A DNA stretch of 5,487 nt from JAKAGZ01 sp964412105. Its GTDB lineage: Bacteria; Bacteroidota; Ignavibacteria; Ignavibacteriales; Ignavibacteriaceae. Below, piece after piece: positions 5,371 through 5,487 of the stretch (position 1 is its first letter; each line of letters opens with the position of its first letter). The position numbers and the translations under genes are program-made. The stretch is from assembly GCA_964412105.1 (NCBI GenBank), contig CAYPNM010000105.1, forward strand, positions 1 to 5,487. Reading direction: 5' to 3'. The notes below the pieces were generated by a model. The model searched no databases. It saw nothing but the letters and a program-made list of their open reading frames with translations, and was not told where the DNA came from.

Positions 5371-5394
5371 CATTTAACCAGTCAATGTTAAATG
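5371..5394 (+). other. Leader RNA hairpin downstream of boxA
   Basis: CATTTAAC and GTTAAATG are perfect reverse complements (8 bp) around an 8-base loop CAGTCAAT. It lies 9 bp after the boxA-like site and about 46 bp before the 16S start. In E. coli leaders boxB precedes boxA, so this one has the other order if it plays a similar part. It may instead help fold or process the precursor RNA. Confidence 0.5.
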
Positions 5395-5440
5395 GTTTCA
5401 ACTAAGCGTCTAACGCCAAGATTACAAAAAATTAAACTCT

Positions 5441-5487
5441 ACAACGGAGAGTTTGATCCTGGCTCAGGACGAACGCTGGCGGCGTGC
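5441..5487 (+). rRNA. rrs: 16S ribosomal RNA, 5' end only, cut by the window edge
   Basis: AGAGTTTGATCCTGGCTCAG, the universal 27F site, begins at 5448 (E. coli position 8), so the mature 5' end should be near 5441. It continues with GACGAACGCTGGCGGCGTGC, the conserved region of E. coli positions 28-47. Only 47 of about 1,500 bases are present. Typical Bacteroidia read GATGAACGCTAGCGGCAGGC here, whereas this version is common in Chlorobi/Ignavibacteria and many other phyla. The gene is co-oriented with the polysaccharide genes. Confidence 0.97.

Larger units (their letters stand above)
5094..5440 (+). other. 347-bp non-coding stretch: end of the polysaccharide genes and rRNA promoter/leader region
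   Basis: No credible coding frame or tRNA is seen here. In order it contains a weak hairpin terminator, a Bacteroidota-type promoter candidate, a 75-bp imperfect inverted repeat, a sigma-70-like promoter candidate, a boxA-like site and a leader hairpin. A short palindrome TGGAATTCCA (5114-5123) and a small GCGT-CTA-ACGC hairpin (5406-5416) are also present. The second could be part of a processing stem pairing beyond the 16S gene, which the window does not reach. The arrangement is what one expects before a ribosomal RNA operon. Confidence 0.75.

Noticed and set aside
1..5487. Defence system, CRISPR array, insertion sequence or phage remnant
   Set aside because: No spaced direct repeats, transposase, integrase or terminal inverted repeats flanking a mobile gene are visible, and every long frame is explained by housekeeping or surface-sugar functions.

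Overview
The window is AT-rich DNA (roughly one third G+C by eye). It looks like the Bacteroidota/Chlorobi/Ignavibacteria side of the tree, with Ignavibacteria as my best guess. Four things point that way. Most starts lack a Shine-Dalgarno motif and have only A/T-rich DNA before the ATG. Two signal peptides end in the FSQ-type cleavage site common in that group. A TTG-N19-TAnnTTTG promoter-like element lies upstream of the rRNA operon. The first 40 or so bases of the 16S gene (GACGAACGCTGGCGGCGTGC) fit Ignavibacteria/Chlorobi better than typical Bacteroidia. This placement is inference from one window.

Layout. On the minus strand at the left edge lie the N-terminal 80 codons of endonuclease IV (nfo, 1-242) and, 50 bp upstream of it, an RmlD-like short-chain dehydrogenase/reductase (293-1180). 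Between them is a 28-bp tandem heptanucleotide repeat. A divergent spacer of 169 bp then leads to a plus-strand run: a KdsC/NeuA-type HAD sugar-phosphate phosphatase (1350-1841), a small secreted Gly-rich beta-barrel-like protein of unknown function (1908-2642), dTDP-glucose 4,6-dehydratase rmlB (2654-3667) and a secreted protein with about four SLBB repeats and a C-terminal hydrophobic helix (3687-5093). Spacers in this run are 66, 11 and 19 bp, so the last three genes are probably one transcript. A 347-bp non-coding stretch follows. It holds a weak terminator, two candidate rRNA promoters of different type, a long inverted repeat and a boxA-like antitermination site. The first 47 bases of a 16S rRNA gene close the window.

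How it fits together. The plus-strand genes read as the end of a surface-polysaccharide locus. RmlB makes the 4-keto-6-deoxy sugar nucleotide used for deoxysugars such as rhamnose, the HAD enzyme dephosphorylates an ulosonic acid phosphate (Kdo- or nonulosonate-type), and the SLBB protein is a candidate periplasmic or outer-membrane part of polysaccharide export. The RmlD-like reductase could take part, but it is divergently transcribed and sits next to a DNA-repair gene. No glycosyltransferase, flippase, rmlA or rmlC is in view. I see no mobile element, CRISPR array, tRNA or clearly new multi-gene system. The most unusual items are the SLBB-only export-like protein, the unidentified barrel-like protein, the ambiguous phosphatase specificity and the architecture upstream of the rRNA operon.
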